A stretch of DNA of 64,000 nt from Stenotrophomonas sp. MMGLT7. Lineage in GTDB: Bacteria > Pseudomonadota > Gammaproteobacteria > Xanthomonadales > Xanthomonadaceae. Below, in pieces: positions 24,313 through 33,000 of the stretch. The notes beneath the pieces are model-generated. The model worked only from the letters and a program-made list of their open reading frames with translations, was not told the origin of the DNA and made no database searches. The stretch's first letter is position 1. Each line of letters begins with the position of its first letter. The position numbers were made by a program, and so were the translations under genes. The stretch lies in NCBI RefSeq assembly GCF_021168555.1, contig NZ_JAJOZS010000002.1, positions 62,001 to 126,000 of the forward strand, in the 5' to 3' direction.

Positions 24313-27300
24313 TAGCTTGCCTGCGCCCGCAGCGCCGCCACCCGCTGCGCCAGCTTCTTGGCCGAGATGCCGGACTTGAAGCCCAGTTCCTGCGCGAACA
24401 GCGACACCCGCAGTTCCTCCAGGTCCCAGCGCAGCGCCTGCCACTGCGGGCGCTGCTGCAGCCCCTGGGCGGCGGCCTCCTCCAGCGCTTCGATGAACGG
24501 CCGCAGCTCCAGCATCCGCGCCTGGTCGCGCGGCGGGTCGCGCTTGGCACGCTCGGCGCGCAGGATCATCGCCTTGAGATAGCGCGGGAACTGCGACAGC
24601 GCCTCGGCCGGGGTCTCGCGCAGGAAGCCCGGATGCACCAGCGCCGCCAGCTGCGCCAGCATGTCGTCGAGGTTGCCGCGCGCCCAGCCCATCAGCGGGG
24701 CGTCCAGCGCCGGCTTCACCTCTGCCACGCCGGCCATGATCTTCTCGGCCAGCTGCAGCCGCGCCATCGCCTCGCCGAACAGCGCCTTGCCGGCGGCCTC
24801 GCGGCGCTGCTCGAACGCGGCGCGCTCGCGGATGCCGTCCAGACCCTCGGCCAGCACCGCGTTGAGCGCGGCGTCGACCAGGTCGCCGCGCAGGCGTTCC
24901 TGCGATTCGATCGCCGCGTACAGCAGCCCGGTCTTGGGCGACACCGGCAACTGCTTGCGCGCCTGCTTGATGCGGTCGGCCAGTGCGATCTCCAGCAGCC
25001 GGCGCACACCGCGCGGATGCGCCTCGGCCGCCTCGGTGCGGTCGGCGAAGATGCGCAACGCGGCGGTATCGCCCCCGCTTTCGGACGCGGTATCCACCAG
25101 CGCCGGATACGCCGGCACGCCGGCCTCGCCCGGTACCTGCGCGGGGATGGCCGCGGCGGGGAAGTCGCGCAGCCCCTCGGCCGCCAGTTCGCGCCCGGCG
25201 CGCACCGCGAATGCCTGCCCGGCGCGCTCGCCGAAGCGCTCGCGCAGCGCATCGAGGTCGCGCGATTCGGCCAGCACCTTGCCCTGCCCGTCGCGCAGGC
25301 GCAGGTTCATGCGCAGGTGCGGCTCGAGCGCGGCCTCGTCGAAGTCGGTGGCCGCCACCTGCGCGCCGGTGGCGCGCGACAGGAACCGCGCCAGCTCGCC
25401 GCGGATGTCGTCGGCCCCGGGCTGCGCGAACGCCTCGAAGAACGCGCGGCCGAAGTCCGGCGCCGGCACGTAGTTGCGCCGCTGCGCCTTGGGCAGCGTG
25501 CGGATCAGCTCGGACGCCTTCTCGGCGACGAAGCCCGGCGCCAGCCACGACAGCCGCGCCGGGTCCAGCGCGCCGAGCAGGTGCAGCGGCACCTCCAGCG
25601 TCACCCCGTCGTCGTCCGCACCCGGCTCGAAACGGTAGTGCAGCGCCAGCCGCGCATCGCCCAGCGGCAGGTACTTGGGATAGCGGTCGGCCCCGCTGCC
25701 CTCGCCGGGCAGCAGGTCGGCCAACGACCAGCGCAGCACGCGGCGCTTGTCCTCGGCCAGCGTCTTCCACCATGCGTCCAGCCCGGCTGACGAATGGATC
25801 TGCGGCGGGATCCGGTCCAGGTACCAGCGCGCCTGCCAGTCCTCGTCGGCGACGATGCCGGCGCGGCGCAGCTTGGCCTCCTCCTCGCGCGCCTGCTCCA
25901 GCACCTTGAGGTTGTCGGCGAGGAAACCGGCGCGGGTGTCGATCTCGCCGGTGACCAGCGCCTGCCGCACGAAGATGTCGTGCGCACCGGCCGGGTCGAT
26001 GGCGCCGTAGCGCACCGGCTTCTTCGGCGCCAGCACCAGGCCGAACAGGCTGATCTGCTCGGACGCGACCACCTGCCCCTGCGCGCGCGACCAATGCGGG
26101 TCGAAGTGCTTGCGCGCCAGCAGGTGCGGCAGCTCGGCGATGGCCCAGTCCGGCTCGATCGCGGCCAGGGTCAGGCCCCAGACCTTCTGCGTGTCCAGCA
26201 GCGTGGCGGCGAGCACCCACGGCGGCGGTTTCTTCGCCAGTGCCGAGCCGGGAAACGGCAGGAAGCGGCGCTGCCGCGGGGCCTGGAAATCGCCCTTGTC
26301 GGTGCGGTGGCCGAGTTGCGTCGGCAGGCCGGCGATCAGCGCTCGATGCAGCGCCTGGTAGGCGGCGGCACGCACGCGCTCGCCGATGCGCGGGGATTGC
26401 TCGGAATCGGCTTCGCCTTCGCGGACGGCGGCTCGACCATTGCCAGTGGCAATCGAGCCACCGACCGGCTTGTCGCCATTTCCCGGAGCAAGCGAACCCG
26501 TCTTTCCCTCCCGCGCCAGCCGCGCGGCGCGGTGCAACTGGCCGCGGGTCAGCCGCGCCTTGGCCTCGCCAGCGGCCGGCTGTGCCGGTGCAGCGGCCAG
26601 CAGCGGCTCCAGCGACGCCGCCTGCGCCTCCTCGCTCCAGCCCAGTTCCTCGCACAGCAGCCGCAGCTGGCGGTGCAGCTCGCGCCACTCGCGCATGCGC
26701 AGGAAGCCGAGGAAATTCCGCCCGCACCAGTCGCGCAGCTTCGATTGGGTCAGGTCCTCGTGCGCCTGGCGGTAGCCGTCCCACAGGCGCAGGATGCCGA
26801 CGAACTCCGAGCGCGCGTCGGCGAACCTGGCATGGGCGTTGTCGGCCGCCTCGCGCGCCTCCGGCGGCCGTTCGCGCGGGTCCTGGATGCCCAGGAACGA
26901 GGCGATCACCAGCATCGGCCGCAGGCAGCCGTGCTGCTGCGCCGCCACCAGCATCCGCGCCAGCTTCACGTCCACCGGCAGCCGCGCCATGCGCCGGCCG
27001 GTCTCGGTGAGCTTGCGCAGGCCGTGGCGGTCCGGCTCGCCGACCGCGCCCAGCTCCACCAGTTGCTGCCAGCCGTCGGCCACCGCGCGCTCGTCCGGCG
27101 GCTCGATGAAGGGGAAATCCTCGATCCGGCCCAACCCGAGCTGCAGCATGCGCAGGATCACCCCGGCCAGCGACGAGCGCCGGATCTCGGGGTCGGTGAA
27201 CTCCGGGCGCGCCTGGAAATCGGCCTCCGCGTACAGCCGGTAGCACACGCCCTCGGCGATGCGCCCGCAACGGCCCTTGCGCTGGTTGGCGCTGGCCTGG

Positions 27301-28559
27301 CTGATCGGCTCGATATGCAGCCGGTCCAGCTTCTGCCGCGGACTGTAGCGCTTGACCCGGGCGTAGCCGGGATCGACCACGTAGCGGATGCGCGGCACCG
27401 TCAGCGAGGTCTCGGCGACATTGGTCGCCAGCACGATGCGCCGCTGCGGCCCCGGGTTGAACACCCGGTCCTGGTCCTTGGCCGACATCCGCGCGTACAG
27501 CGGCAGCACCTCGGTGGCGCGGTACTTGCGTCGCTCCAGCGCGAGGTGGGCATCGCGGATCTCGCGCTCGCCCGGCAGGAACACCAGCACGTCGCCGCGT
27601 GCGTCCTCGCGGGTGATCTCGTCCACCGCGGCGACGATGGCGTCGTTGACAGTGAGGCCGGGATTGGGGATTCGGGATTGGGGATTGGCAGAAGCGCGAG
27701 CAGCCGAACGCTCGCCGCGCCCCGCCGTTTCGAATCCCGAATCCCGAATCTCCGATCCCGGCTCTTCCAGCGGCCGGTAGCGCACCTCCACCGGCCAGGT
27801 GCGGCCTTCCACGTCGATCACCGGCGCGCCGTCGAAATGGCGGGCGAAGCGCTCGGTGTCGATGGTGGCCGAGGTCACGATCAGCTTCAGGTCGGAGCGC
27901 TTGCGCAGCAGCTGCTTGAGGTAGCCCAGCAGGAAGTCGATGTTCAGGCTGCGCTCGTGCGCCTCGTCGACGATGATCGTGTCGTAGCGCGACAGCCAGC
28001 GGTCGCTGGCGATCTCGGCCAGCAGGATGCCGTCGGTCATGAACTTGATGCGGCTGTCCTCGCCGACCTTGTCGGTGAAGCGCACCTGGTAGCCGACCAC
28101 GCTGCCCAGCGGCGAATGCAGCTCCTCGGCCACCCGCGCGGCCACCGCGCGCGCGGCGATGCGGCGCGGCTGGGTGCAGCCGATCATCCCGGCGGTGCCG
28201 CGGCCGGCCGCCAGGCACAGCTTGGGCAGCTGCGTGGTCTTGCCCGAGCCGGTCTCGCCGGCGATCACCACCACCTGGTGGTCGCGGATCAGCGCGGCGA
28301 TGCGCTCGGCCTCGCGCGCGATCGGCAGCGACTCGTCCAGCGTGATCGCCGGCTGGCTCTGCAACCGCGCCTGGCGCTGCCGCACGGACGCCTGCAGCGC
28401 CCCGGCGAAGGCTGCGCTCGATTGGGCATTGCCCGGCTGGGCCCGCCAGCGCGACCATAGGCCGATCAGGCGGCCGCGATCGCGGCTCATCGCGCCGTCG
28501 ATCGCCTGCCGTTGTTCACGCAGTTTCGCGTCTTGATCCACTTCAATAGACGACATCAA
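24312..28559 (-). CDS. hrpA: HrpA, DEAH-box RNA helicase with an in-frame repeat insertion
   Basis: A 1415-residue helicase (E. coli HrpA 1300). Walker A GETGSGKT is at 101-108 and DEAH at 198-201. Helicase-C motifs follow (ATNVAETSLTVP, GRCGR), then winged-helix and OB-like domains and a long C-terminal DUF3418-type region. HrpA rescues stalled or collided ribosomes in E. coli. Residues about 267-301 (EPGSEIRDSGF through SRIPNPGL) are encoded by a GGGATT-armed repeat placed between the helicase ATPase lobes and are absent from ordinary homologues as I know them. The frame stays open. The stop codon lies in the inverted-end element described above. Start ATGATG at 28559. Confidence 0.94.
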   Translation of the reverse strand: MMSSIEVDQDAKLREQRQAIDGAMSRDRGRLIGLWSRWRAQPGNAQSSAAFAGALQASVRQRQARLQSQPAITLDESLPIAREAERIAALIRDHQVVVIAGETGSGKTTQLPKLCLAAGRGTAGMIGCTQPRRIAARAVAARVAEELHSPLGSVVGYQVRFTDKVGEDSRIKFMTDGILLAEIASDRWLSRYDTIIVDEAHERSLNIDFLLGYLKQLLRKRSDLKLIVTSATIDTERFARHFDGAPVIDVEGRTWPVEVRYRPLEEPGSEIRDSGFETAGRGERSAARASANPQSRIPNPGLTVNDAIVAAVDEITREDARGDVLVFLPGEREIRDAHLALERRKYRATEVLPLYARMSAKDQDRVFNPGPQRRIVLATNVAETSLTVPRIRYVVDPGYARVKRYSPRQKLDRLHIEPISQASANQRKGRCGRIAEGVCYRLYAEADFQARPEFTDPEIRRSSLAGVILRMLQLGLGRIEDFPFIEPPDERAVADGWQQLVELGAVGEPDRHGLRKLTETGRRMARLPVDVKLARMLVAAQQHGCLRPMLVIASFLGIQDPRERPPEAREAADNAHARFADARSEFVGILRLWDGYRQAHEDLTQSKLRDWCGRNFLGFLRMREWRELHRQLRLLCEELGWSEEAQAASLEPLLAAAPAQPAAGEAKARLTRGQLHRAARLAREGKTGSLAPGNGDKPVGGSIATGNGRAAVREGEADSEQSPRIGERVRAAAYQALHRALIAGLPTQLGHRTDKGDFQAPRQRRFLPFPGSALAKKPPPWVLAATLLDTQKVWGLTLAAIEPDWAIAELPHLLARKHFDPHWSRAQGQVVASEQISLFGLVLAPKKPVRYGAIDPAGAHDIFVRQALVTGEIDTRAGFLADNLKVLEQAREEEAKLRRAGIVADEDWQARWYLDRIPPQIHSSAGLDAWWKTLAEDKRRVLRWSLADLLPGEGSGADRYPKYLPLGDARLALHYRFEPGADDDGVTLEVPLHLLGALDPARLSWLAPGFVAEKASELIRTLPKAQRRNYVPAPDFGRAFFEAFAQPGADDIRGELARFLSRATGAQVAATDFDEAALEPHLRMNLRLRDGQGKVLAESRDLDALRERFGERAGQAFAVRAGRELAAEGLRDFPAAAIPAQVPGEAGVPAYPALVDTASESGGDTAALRIFADRTEAAEAHPRGVRRLLEIALADRIKQARKQLPVSPKTGLLYAAIESQERLRGDLVDAALNAVLAEGLDGIRERAAFEQRREAAGKALFGEAMARLQLAEKIMAGVAEVKPALDAPLMGWARGNLDDMLAQLAALVHPGFLRETPAEALSQFPRYLKAMILRAERAKRDPPRDQARMLELRPFIEALEEAAAQGLQQRPQWQALRWDLEELRVSLFAQELGFKSGISAKKLAQRVAALRAQAS
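27659..27761. repeat. GGGATT-armed repeat, copy a (inside hrpA)
   Basis: The left arm has repeated GGGATT/GGGGATT units, the right arm AATCCCGAATCCC units, with about 45 bp between. The element is translated in frame as hrpA residues about 267-301. The same arm design recurs five more times in the window. Confidence 0.85.
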
Positions 28560-28610
28560 TCATTAGACCGTAAAAATTGAACTTCAATACACCGTATATC
28601 GCGTCTATTG
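28544..28610. promoter_or_regulatory. Divergent hrpA-dps control region with inverted CAATAGACG boxes
   Basis: CAATAGACG (28544-28552) and its exact complement CGTCTATTG (28602-28610) face each other across 49 bases of AT-rich DNA. A further box ACTTCAATA occurs twice (28540 and 28580 region). The region is much richer in AT than its surroundings. A role as regulator binding site for dps is inferred; the match to the OxyR pattern is not good. Confidence 0.45.
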
Positions 28611-28645
28611 TGGACGCCTGATCTTCACTACGAGAGGAACCCGCG

Positions 28646-29194
28646 ATGGCCAAGCGCAAGACCACCAGCAAGAAGACCACCACCCCGGCCAAGGATCTGG
28701 CCGCCGCCCTGTCCGCACCCAACATCGATATCGGGATCAAGACCGCCGATCGCAAGAAGATCGCCGAGGGCCTGTCGCACTACCTGGCCGACGCCTTCAC
28801 CCTGTATCTGAAGACCCACAACTTCCACTGGAACGTGACCGGCTCGATGTTCAACTCGCTGCACACCATGTTCGAGGAGCAGTACACCGAGCAGTGGGGC
28901 GCGCTGGACGACGTCGCCGAGCGCATCCGCGCCCTGGGCTTCAATGCGCCGGGCTCGTACCAGGAATTCATCACGCTGACCTCGATTCCCGAGGAGCCCG
29001 GCCTGAGCGACAGCGCGGACTGGCGCGAGATGGTACGCCAACTGGTGGCCGGCAACGAAGCGGTATGCCGCACCGCGCGCAGCGTGCTCGACACCGCCGA
29101 CGATGCCGACGACGCCCCCACCGAGGACCTGATGACCCAGCGCCTGCAGACCCACGAGAAGTACGCCTGGATGCTGCGCTCGCTGTTGCAGTAA
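28646..29194 (+). CDS. dps: Dps-family DNA-protecting ferritin
   Basis: A 182-residue Dps protein. A lysine-rich N-terminal tail (MAKRKTTSKKTTTPAKD) suited to DNA binding precedes a ferritin-like four-helix body with the ferroxidase residues in HNFHWNVTG, LHTMFEEQYTE and ALDDVAERIR. Dodecamers oxidise iron with hydrogen peroxide and compact DNA in stationary phase or under oxidative stress. The ribosome-binding site GAGAGGAAC lies 8 bases ahead of the ATG. It is divergent from hrpA with an AT-rich control region between them. Confidence 0.94.
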   Translation: MAKRKTTSKKTTTPAKDLAAALSAPNIDIGIKTADRKKIAEGLSHYLADAFTLYLKTHNFHWNVTGSMFNSLHTMFEEQYTEQWGALDDVAERIRALGFNAPGSYQEFITLTSIPEEPGLSDSADWREMVRQLVAGNEAVCRTARSVLDTADDADDAPTEDLMTQRLQTHEKYAWMLRSLLQ

Positions 29195-29583
29195 ACCCTC
29201 CGGGCTTCGCCCCTGCGGGGTCTACCCAAGGTTGCGCCTGCGGCGCAACCTTGGGCCCCTGCTCACTCGCCTGCCACAACCCCGCGCCTGTCGGCGCGCC
29301 CCCTTGATCCAAGGGGGCTCTTCGTCTGAAACATCATGGCGGCCCCTATCCAGGGCCGCCGTTCAGACCTTCCAGTTCTGCAGCCTCGCAAAGTGGAAGC
29401 CTTTTTCAGGATCCAATGGCCGGCTCTGGCCACCCAGGCACTCTCAGTCGTCGCATGCCGGCCAAATCCATCCGACTCTAGATCGGCCATCGAGGATGTC
29501 CCACCCCCGCATTCGCTGTTCCCCTATGGCGCGCCACTGCCATGACGGACGGGAACGCGTCGACGGCGCGGTATCCTAGGCCG
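29195..29583. other. dps-recQ intergenic region with three hairpins
   Basis: These 389 bp hold no convincing gene. Three perfect hairpins stand in a row: 14-bp arms CCCAAGGTTGCGCC (29225-29255), 8-bp arms CCCCCTTG (29299-29317, followed by CTCTTCGTCT) and 8-bp arms GGCGGCCC (29338-29360). The second is the best candidate terminator for dps. Confidence 0.55.
29225..29255 (+). terminator. Hairpin downstream of dps
   Basis: Perfect 14-bp arms around a TGC loop begin 30 bases after the dps stop. No U-run follows, so it may protect the transcript end rather than terminate on its own. A second hairpin lies at 29299-29317. Confidence 0.5.
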
Positions 29584-31383
29584 ATGCATTCCCCCGCTCA
29601 TGAACTGCTGAAGCGCGTCTTCGGCTACGACGACTTCCGCGGCCCGCAGCAGGACATCGTCGAGCACGTCGCCGCGGGCAACGACGCCCTGGTGCTGATG
29701 CCCACCGGCGGCGGCAAGTCGCTGTGCTACCAGGTGCCATCGCTGCTGCGCGAAGGCACCGGCATCGTCGTCTCGCCGCTGATCGCGCTGATGCAGGACC
29801 AGGTCGAGGCGCTGCGCCAGCTCGGCGTGCGTGCCGAGTTCCTCAACTCCAGCCTCGACGGCGAGACCGCGATGCGGGTCGAGCGCGAGCTGCTGGCGGG
29901 CGAGCTGGAACTGCTCTACGTCGCCCCCGAGCGGCTGCTGACACCGCGCTTCCTGTCGCTGCTGGACCGCAGCCGCATCGCCCTGTTCGCCATCGACGAG
30001 GCCCACTGCGTCTCGCAATGGGGCCACGACTTCCGTCCCGAGTACCGCCAGCTGACGGTGCTGCAGGAACGCTGGCCGCAGGTGCCGCGCATCGCCCTGA
30101 CCGCCACCGCCGACCCGCCCACCCAGCGCGAGATCGCCGAACGCCTCGGCCTGGCCCAGGCGCGCCACTTCGTCAGCTCCTTCGACCGCCCCAACATCCG
30201 CTACACCGTGGTGCAGAAGGACAACGGCCGCCGCCAGCTGCTGGATTTCCTGTCGCGCCACCGCGGCGAGGCCGGCATCGTCTACGCCATGTCGCGGCGC
30301 AAGGTCGAGGAGACCGCCGAACAGCTCGCCGCGCAGGGCTTCAACGCCCTGCCCTACCACGCCGGCCTGCCGGCGCAGGTGCGCGCCGACAACCAGCGCC
30401 GCTTCCTGCGCGAGGACGGCATCGTGATGGTGGCCACGATCGCCTTCGGCATGGGCATCGACAAGCCGGACGTGCGCTTCGTCGCCCACGTCGACCTGCC
30501 CAAGTCGCTGGAGGGCTACTACCAGGAGACCGGACGCGCCGGCCGCGATGGCGAGCCGGCCGAGGCCTGGCTGTGCTACGGCCTGGGCGACGTGGTGCTG
30601 CTCAAGCAGATGATCGAGCAGGGCGAGGCCGGCGAGGAACGCAAGCGCCTGGAGCGCGGCAAGCTCGACCACCTGCTCGGCTACTGCGAGTCGATGCAGT
30701 GCCGCCGCCAGGTGCTGCTGGCCGGCTTCGGCGAGACCTACCCCCGGCCCTGCGGCAACTGCGACAACTGCCTCACCCCGGCCGCGTCCTGGGATGCCAC
30801 GGTAGCTGCGCAGAAGGCCATGAGCTGCGTCTACCGCAGCGGCCAGCGCTTCGGCGTCAGCCACCTGATCGACATCCTGCGCGGCAGCGACAGCGAGAAG
30901 ATCCGCCAGTTCGGCCACGACAAGCTCAGCACCTACGGCATCGGCACCGACCTGGATGCCCGCACCTGGCGCAGCGTGTTCCGCCAGCTGGTCGCCAGCG
31001 GGCTGCTTCAGGTCGATGCGGAGGCCTACGGCGGACTGCGCCTGACCGACGGCAGCCGCGAGGTGCTCAAGGGCCAGCGCCAGGTCATGATGCGCAAGGA
31101 AAGCCCGCGCAGCCGCGAGCGCGAGCGCGGCGGCCAGCGCAGCGGGCTGTCGGTGCAGCCGCAGGACCTGGAGCTGTTCAATGCGCTGCGCGAACTGCGC
31201 GCAGGCCTGGCGCGCGAGCAGAACGTGCCGGCCTTCGTCATCTTCCACGACAGCACGCTGCGCAACATCGCCGAGCAGCGGCCGGCCAGCATCGACCAGC
31301 TGGCGCGGGTCGGCGGCATCGGCGGCAGCAAACTGGCCCGCTACGGCGAGCAACTGGTGCAGATCGTGCGCGAGCAGGGCTGA
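29584..31383 (+). CDS. recQ: RecQ, ATP-dependent DNA helicase
   Basis: A 599-residue 3'-5' helicase of normal RecQ length. Walker A is in MPTGGGKSLCYQ, the DEAH box in AIDEAHCVSQWGH, motif VI in QETGRAGRDG, and the zinc-binding cysteines in QCRRQVLL and PCGNCDNC. Winged-helix and HRDC domains occupy the C-terminal third. It resolves recombination and fork structures together with topoisomerase III. I chose the ATG at 29584 (MHSPAHELLKRVFGY) because the family begins there, although the frame is open 14 codons upstream. Confidence 0.96.
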   Translation: MHSPAHELLKRVFGYDDFRGPQQDIVEHVAAGNDALVLMPTGGGKSLCYQVPSLLREGTGIVVSPLIALMQDQVEALRQLGVRAEFLNSSLDGETAMRVERELLAGELELLYVAPERLLTPRFLSLLDRSRIALFAIDEAHCVSQWGHDFRPEYRQLTVLQERWPQVPRIALTATADPPTQREIAERLGLAQARHFVSSFDRPNIRYTVVQKDNGRRQLLDFLSRHRGEAGIVYAMSRRKVEETAEQLAAQGFNALPYHAGLPAQVRADNQRRFLREDGIVMVATIAFGMGIDKPDVRFVAHVDLPKSLEGYYQETGRAGRDGEPAEAWLCYGLGDVVLLKQMIEQGEAGEERKRLERGKLDHLLGYCESMQCRRQVLLAGFGETYPRPCGNCDNCLTPAASWDATVAAQKAMSCVYRSGQRFGVSHLIDILRGSDSEKIRQFGHDKLSTYGIGTDLDARTWRSVFRQLVASGLLQVDAEAYGGLRLTDGSREVLKGQRQVMMRKESPRSRERERGGQRSGLSVQPQDLELFNALRELRAGLAREQNVPAFVIFHDSTLRNIAEQRPASIDQLARVGGIGGSKLARYGEQLVQIVREQG

Positions 31384-31505
31384 CTATGTTGCAATCCATG
31401 TCGGCCGCGTCAGAAAAATCCGGGAAAACGACAGCGCGCATTCAATCAGGCATTGCTAGCTTGAGCCCCATGAACCGGCATGCAACGTCTCCGAGGAGCC
31501 ATCCG

Positions 31506-31988
31506 ATGAATCCCCGTCTTCTGCTGCTGTCCTTGTTGCTCGGCGCCGGCGCCGCCTCGGCGCAGTCCACGGACGCGGCGGCGCAGCCCTCGGCCACGGA
31601 AGCCAGCGCCGCCGCGCTGGACCTGAGCGTGCCGCAGGCGCCGATCCAGTACCGGTCCGACCCCACCTACAGCCAGGATCCGCCGGGCACGTTCTACGGC
31701 GACAAGAGCGGCAAGGTCGCCTCGGCCGAAGCGGCGCAACCGTCGATCACCGCCGAGGACGTGTGCCAGGGCAAGCTCCACGGCAGCGTCACCACCGGCA
31801 TCGGCTATTCCAAGCGCGGCGGCAACAGCAACTGGCAGGGCGCGAACCTGAATTCGTGCAAGACCTACTACGACGACGACGGCAAGCCGCACCAGATCGG
31901 CATCAGCATCAGCGTCGGCCGCAGCGACGGCCCGGGCTTCTACGGGCCTGGTCCCGGCTGGGGCGGCCATCCGCCGTTCGGCTGGTAG
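31506..31988 (+). CDS. Small secreted protein with Gly/Pro-rich tail
   Basis: A 160-residue exported protein of unknown function. A signal peptide ends near residue 20 (GAASAQ). The mature part has two cysteines (DVCQGK and NSCKTYY), which could form one disulfide, a central GIGYSKRGGNSNWQGANL stretch, and a tail GPGFYGPGPGWGGHPPFGW rich in glycine, proline and aromatic residues. The start at 31506 is chosen for the signal peptide and the upstream GAGGAG. It follows recQ on the same strand after 122 bp. Confidence 0.7.
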   Translation: MNPRLLLLSLLLGAGAASAQSTDAAAQPSATEASAAALDLSVPQAPIQYRSDPTYSQDPPGTFYGDKSGKVASAEAAQPSITAEDVCQGKLHGSVTTGIGYSKRGGNSNWQGANLNSCKTYYDDDGKPHQIGISISVGRSDGPGFYGPGPGWGGHPPFGW

Positions 31989-32092
31989 GTACGGGCTATC
32001 CGGAAAGCAGCTATCCAGAAAGCATGAAGTGAGCCTCTTGCCTGGTGACCGGTGCAGCCCAAACCAGACCTCCCGCAAGGCAATCAAACAGC

Positions 32093-32118
32093 AGAAGCCC
32101 CGCTACAGCGGGGCTTCT
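32093..32118 (+). terminator. Intrinsic terminator, probably bidirectional
   Basis: Arms AGAAGCCCCGC and GCGGGGCTTCT with a TACA loop are followed by TTTACGTT on the plus strand. It ends the secreted-protein transcript and, from the other side, the toxin-antitoxin operon. Confidence 0.8.
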
Positions 32119-32144
32119 TTACGTTAACCTTGCGGCAATACGGA

Positions 32145-32480
32145 TCAACCAACAGCAGCGACCCTGTCGCCATCGTCGCAACTGTTGAGTTCGGACACCA
32201 GATTGTCACGCGCCATCGAGCGGAACTCCGCGTGGGCAAAGCGAAGCAGCACGCGACGGATCATGGGCTGGTAGCCAATGCCTTCCTTTTGGGCGATCAG
32301 CTTTAGATCGTCTATCAGCTTCCTCGGCAACCGGATAGAGATCAGTTGGAGGGCGAGAGCTTCATCCACTTCCTGCTCCAACTCGGCCGGCGCCGGCACC
32401 GCATGTTCGGCGGACAGTCCGAGAGTTCCCTCGTCCCATGCAGCCTCGTTGGTGTCCTTGACGTCAGCGGTAATCATCAT
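32145..32480 (-). CDS. Probable antitoxin, ribbon-helix-helix (CopG/BrnA-like)
   Basis: A 111-residue protein. The region ISIRLPRKLIDDLKLIAQKEGIGYQPMIRR is a typical ribbon-helix-helix motif of BrnA/CopG-type antitoxins, with acidic flanking tails that could bind a basic toxin. The start overlaps the toxin stop by 4 bases (ATGA), so the pair is translationally coupled in the order toxin then antitoxin. An operator-like double palindrome lies upstream of the pair. The GC content is lower than that of the neighbours, which suggests acquisition. The partner identity is inferred. Confidence 0.72.
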   Translation of the reverse strand: MMITADVKDTNEAAWDEGTLGLSAEHAVPAPAELEQEVDEALALQLISIRLPRKLIDDLKLIAQKEGIGYQPMIRRVLLRFAHAEFRSMARDNLVSELNSCDDGDRVAAVG

Positions 32481-32770
32481 TTCACCTCTTTCATAAGGCG
32501 CTCGTAGAGCGCGTCGGAGCCGTCCTCAGGATCGTAGGCCGACTTGATAGCGAAGAATTCCGGGTGGCGGACGAAGATGACCTTCAGCATCCTCCCTTGA
32601 TCTGTCTCTGAGACGAACCAGTAGGTCGGCGGGTTGGTCTGATGGTCATGGCGGCTGTCAGTGAAGAACTTGCCCCATCTATTGGCGAAACACTCTGCCA
32701 CTTCCTGTTGTGTGACGCGGTGCTGATCCCTGAGCTTTGTCAGGATCCTGGGCGAGATCTTCAGTTCCAT
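32477..32770 (-). CDS. Probable toxin of a type II toxin-antitoxin pair
   Basis: A 97-residue basic protein beginning MELKISPRILTKLRDQH. Its body (VSETDQGRMLKVIFV, then FAIKSAYDPE) resembles a family that databases have labelled ADP-ribosyl-(dinitrogen reductase) hydrolase but that sits beside BrnA/CopG-type proteins. The size and beta-rich C-terminus recall BrnT-type RNase toxins. I chose the inner ATG at 32770 because the upstream extension covers the operator. The activity is not proven by any visible catalytic set. Confidence 0.62.
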   Translation of the reverse strand: MELKISPRILTKLRDQHRVTQQEVAECFANRWGKFFTDSRHDHQTNPPTYWFVSETDQGRMLKVIFVRHPEFFAIKSAYDPEDGSDALYERLMKEVK

Positions 32771-32795
32771 CTGTATTTCCGTCCTGAGCCAGCAT

Positions 32796-32822
32796 TGTAT
32801 ATACACCACAACTGTATATACA
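32796..32822. promoter_or_regulatory. Twin-palindrome operator of the toxin-antitoxin operon
   Basis: The 10-base palindrome TGTATATACA occurs twice (32796-32805 and 32813-32822), 17 bases centre to centre, 26 bases upstream of the toxin ATG. On the minus strand a -35-like TTGTAT (32825-32820) and a -10-like TACAAT, 18 bases apart, overlap both copies, so bound antitoxin would block the promoter. Ribbon-helix-helix proteins bind such twin sites. Confidence 0.75.
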
Positions 32823-32866
32823 ACAGGAGGAAAGTCGCGGATTTAACCCTTGTTCTCGTGTCTACC

Positions 32867-33000
32867 CAGGAGCGGCCGGCAGAAATGCTTGAGGCTTAGC
32901 ATTAACAGCAGACAAGCGGACCCAAATTCGCCCTGCGGGGCCAGATCGCGGCGATTCGCCGGCCTGCAGCAGCTACAGGCCAGAGATCCATGGCGGGCTC
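32867..33000. repeat. Diverged copy 2 of the hrpA-end element
   Basis: It shares AGGAGCG...CGGCAGAAA at its left and the block GCGGCGATTCGCCGGCCTG followed by GGCGGGCTC with copy 1 at 24126-24312, with gaps between. The right inverted end is not recognisable. It lies between the toxin-antitoxin operon and the next minus-strand gene, ending at that gene's stop codon, as copy 1 does at hrpA. Confidence 0.55.

Noticed and set aside
24082-28458. A 1458-codon open frame on the minus strand overlapping hrpA in another frame
   Set aside because: It is a GC-driven frame in the wrong register (arginine/alanine/glycine repeats); hrpA with its helicase motifs occupies the right frame.
28540-28610. OxyR-binding site at dps
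   Set aside because: The ATAG-N7-CTAT spacing pattern does not fit; only an inverted pair with a wide gap is seen.
29195-29583. Possible small RNA gene between dps and recQ
   Set aside because: Several hairpins are present, but no promoter or clear terminator pattern defines a transcript.
32867-33000. Possible integron attC site (AGGCTTAGCATTAACAGC resembles a core site)
   Set aside because: There is no second core site, no cassette array and no integrase; similarity to copy 1 explains the stretch better.
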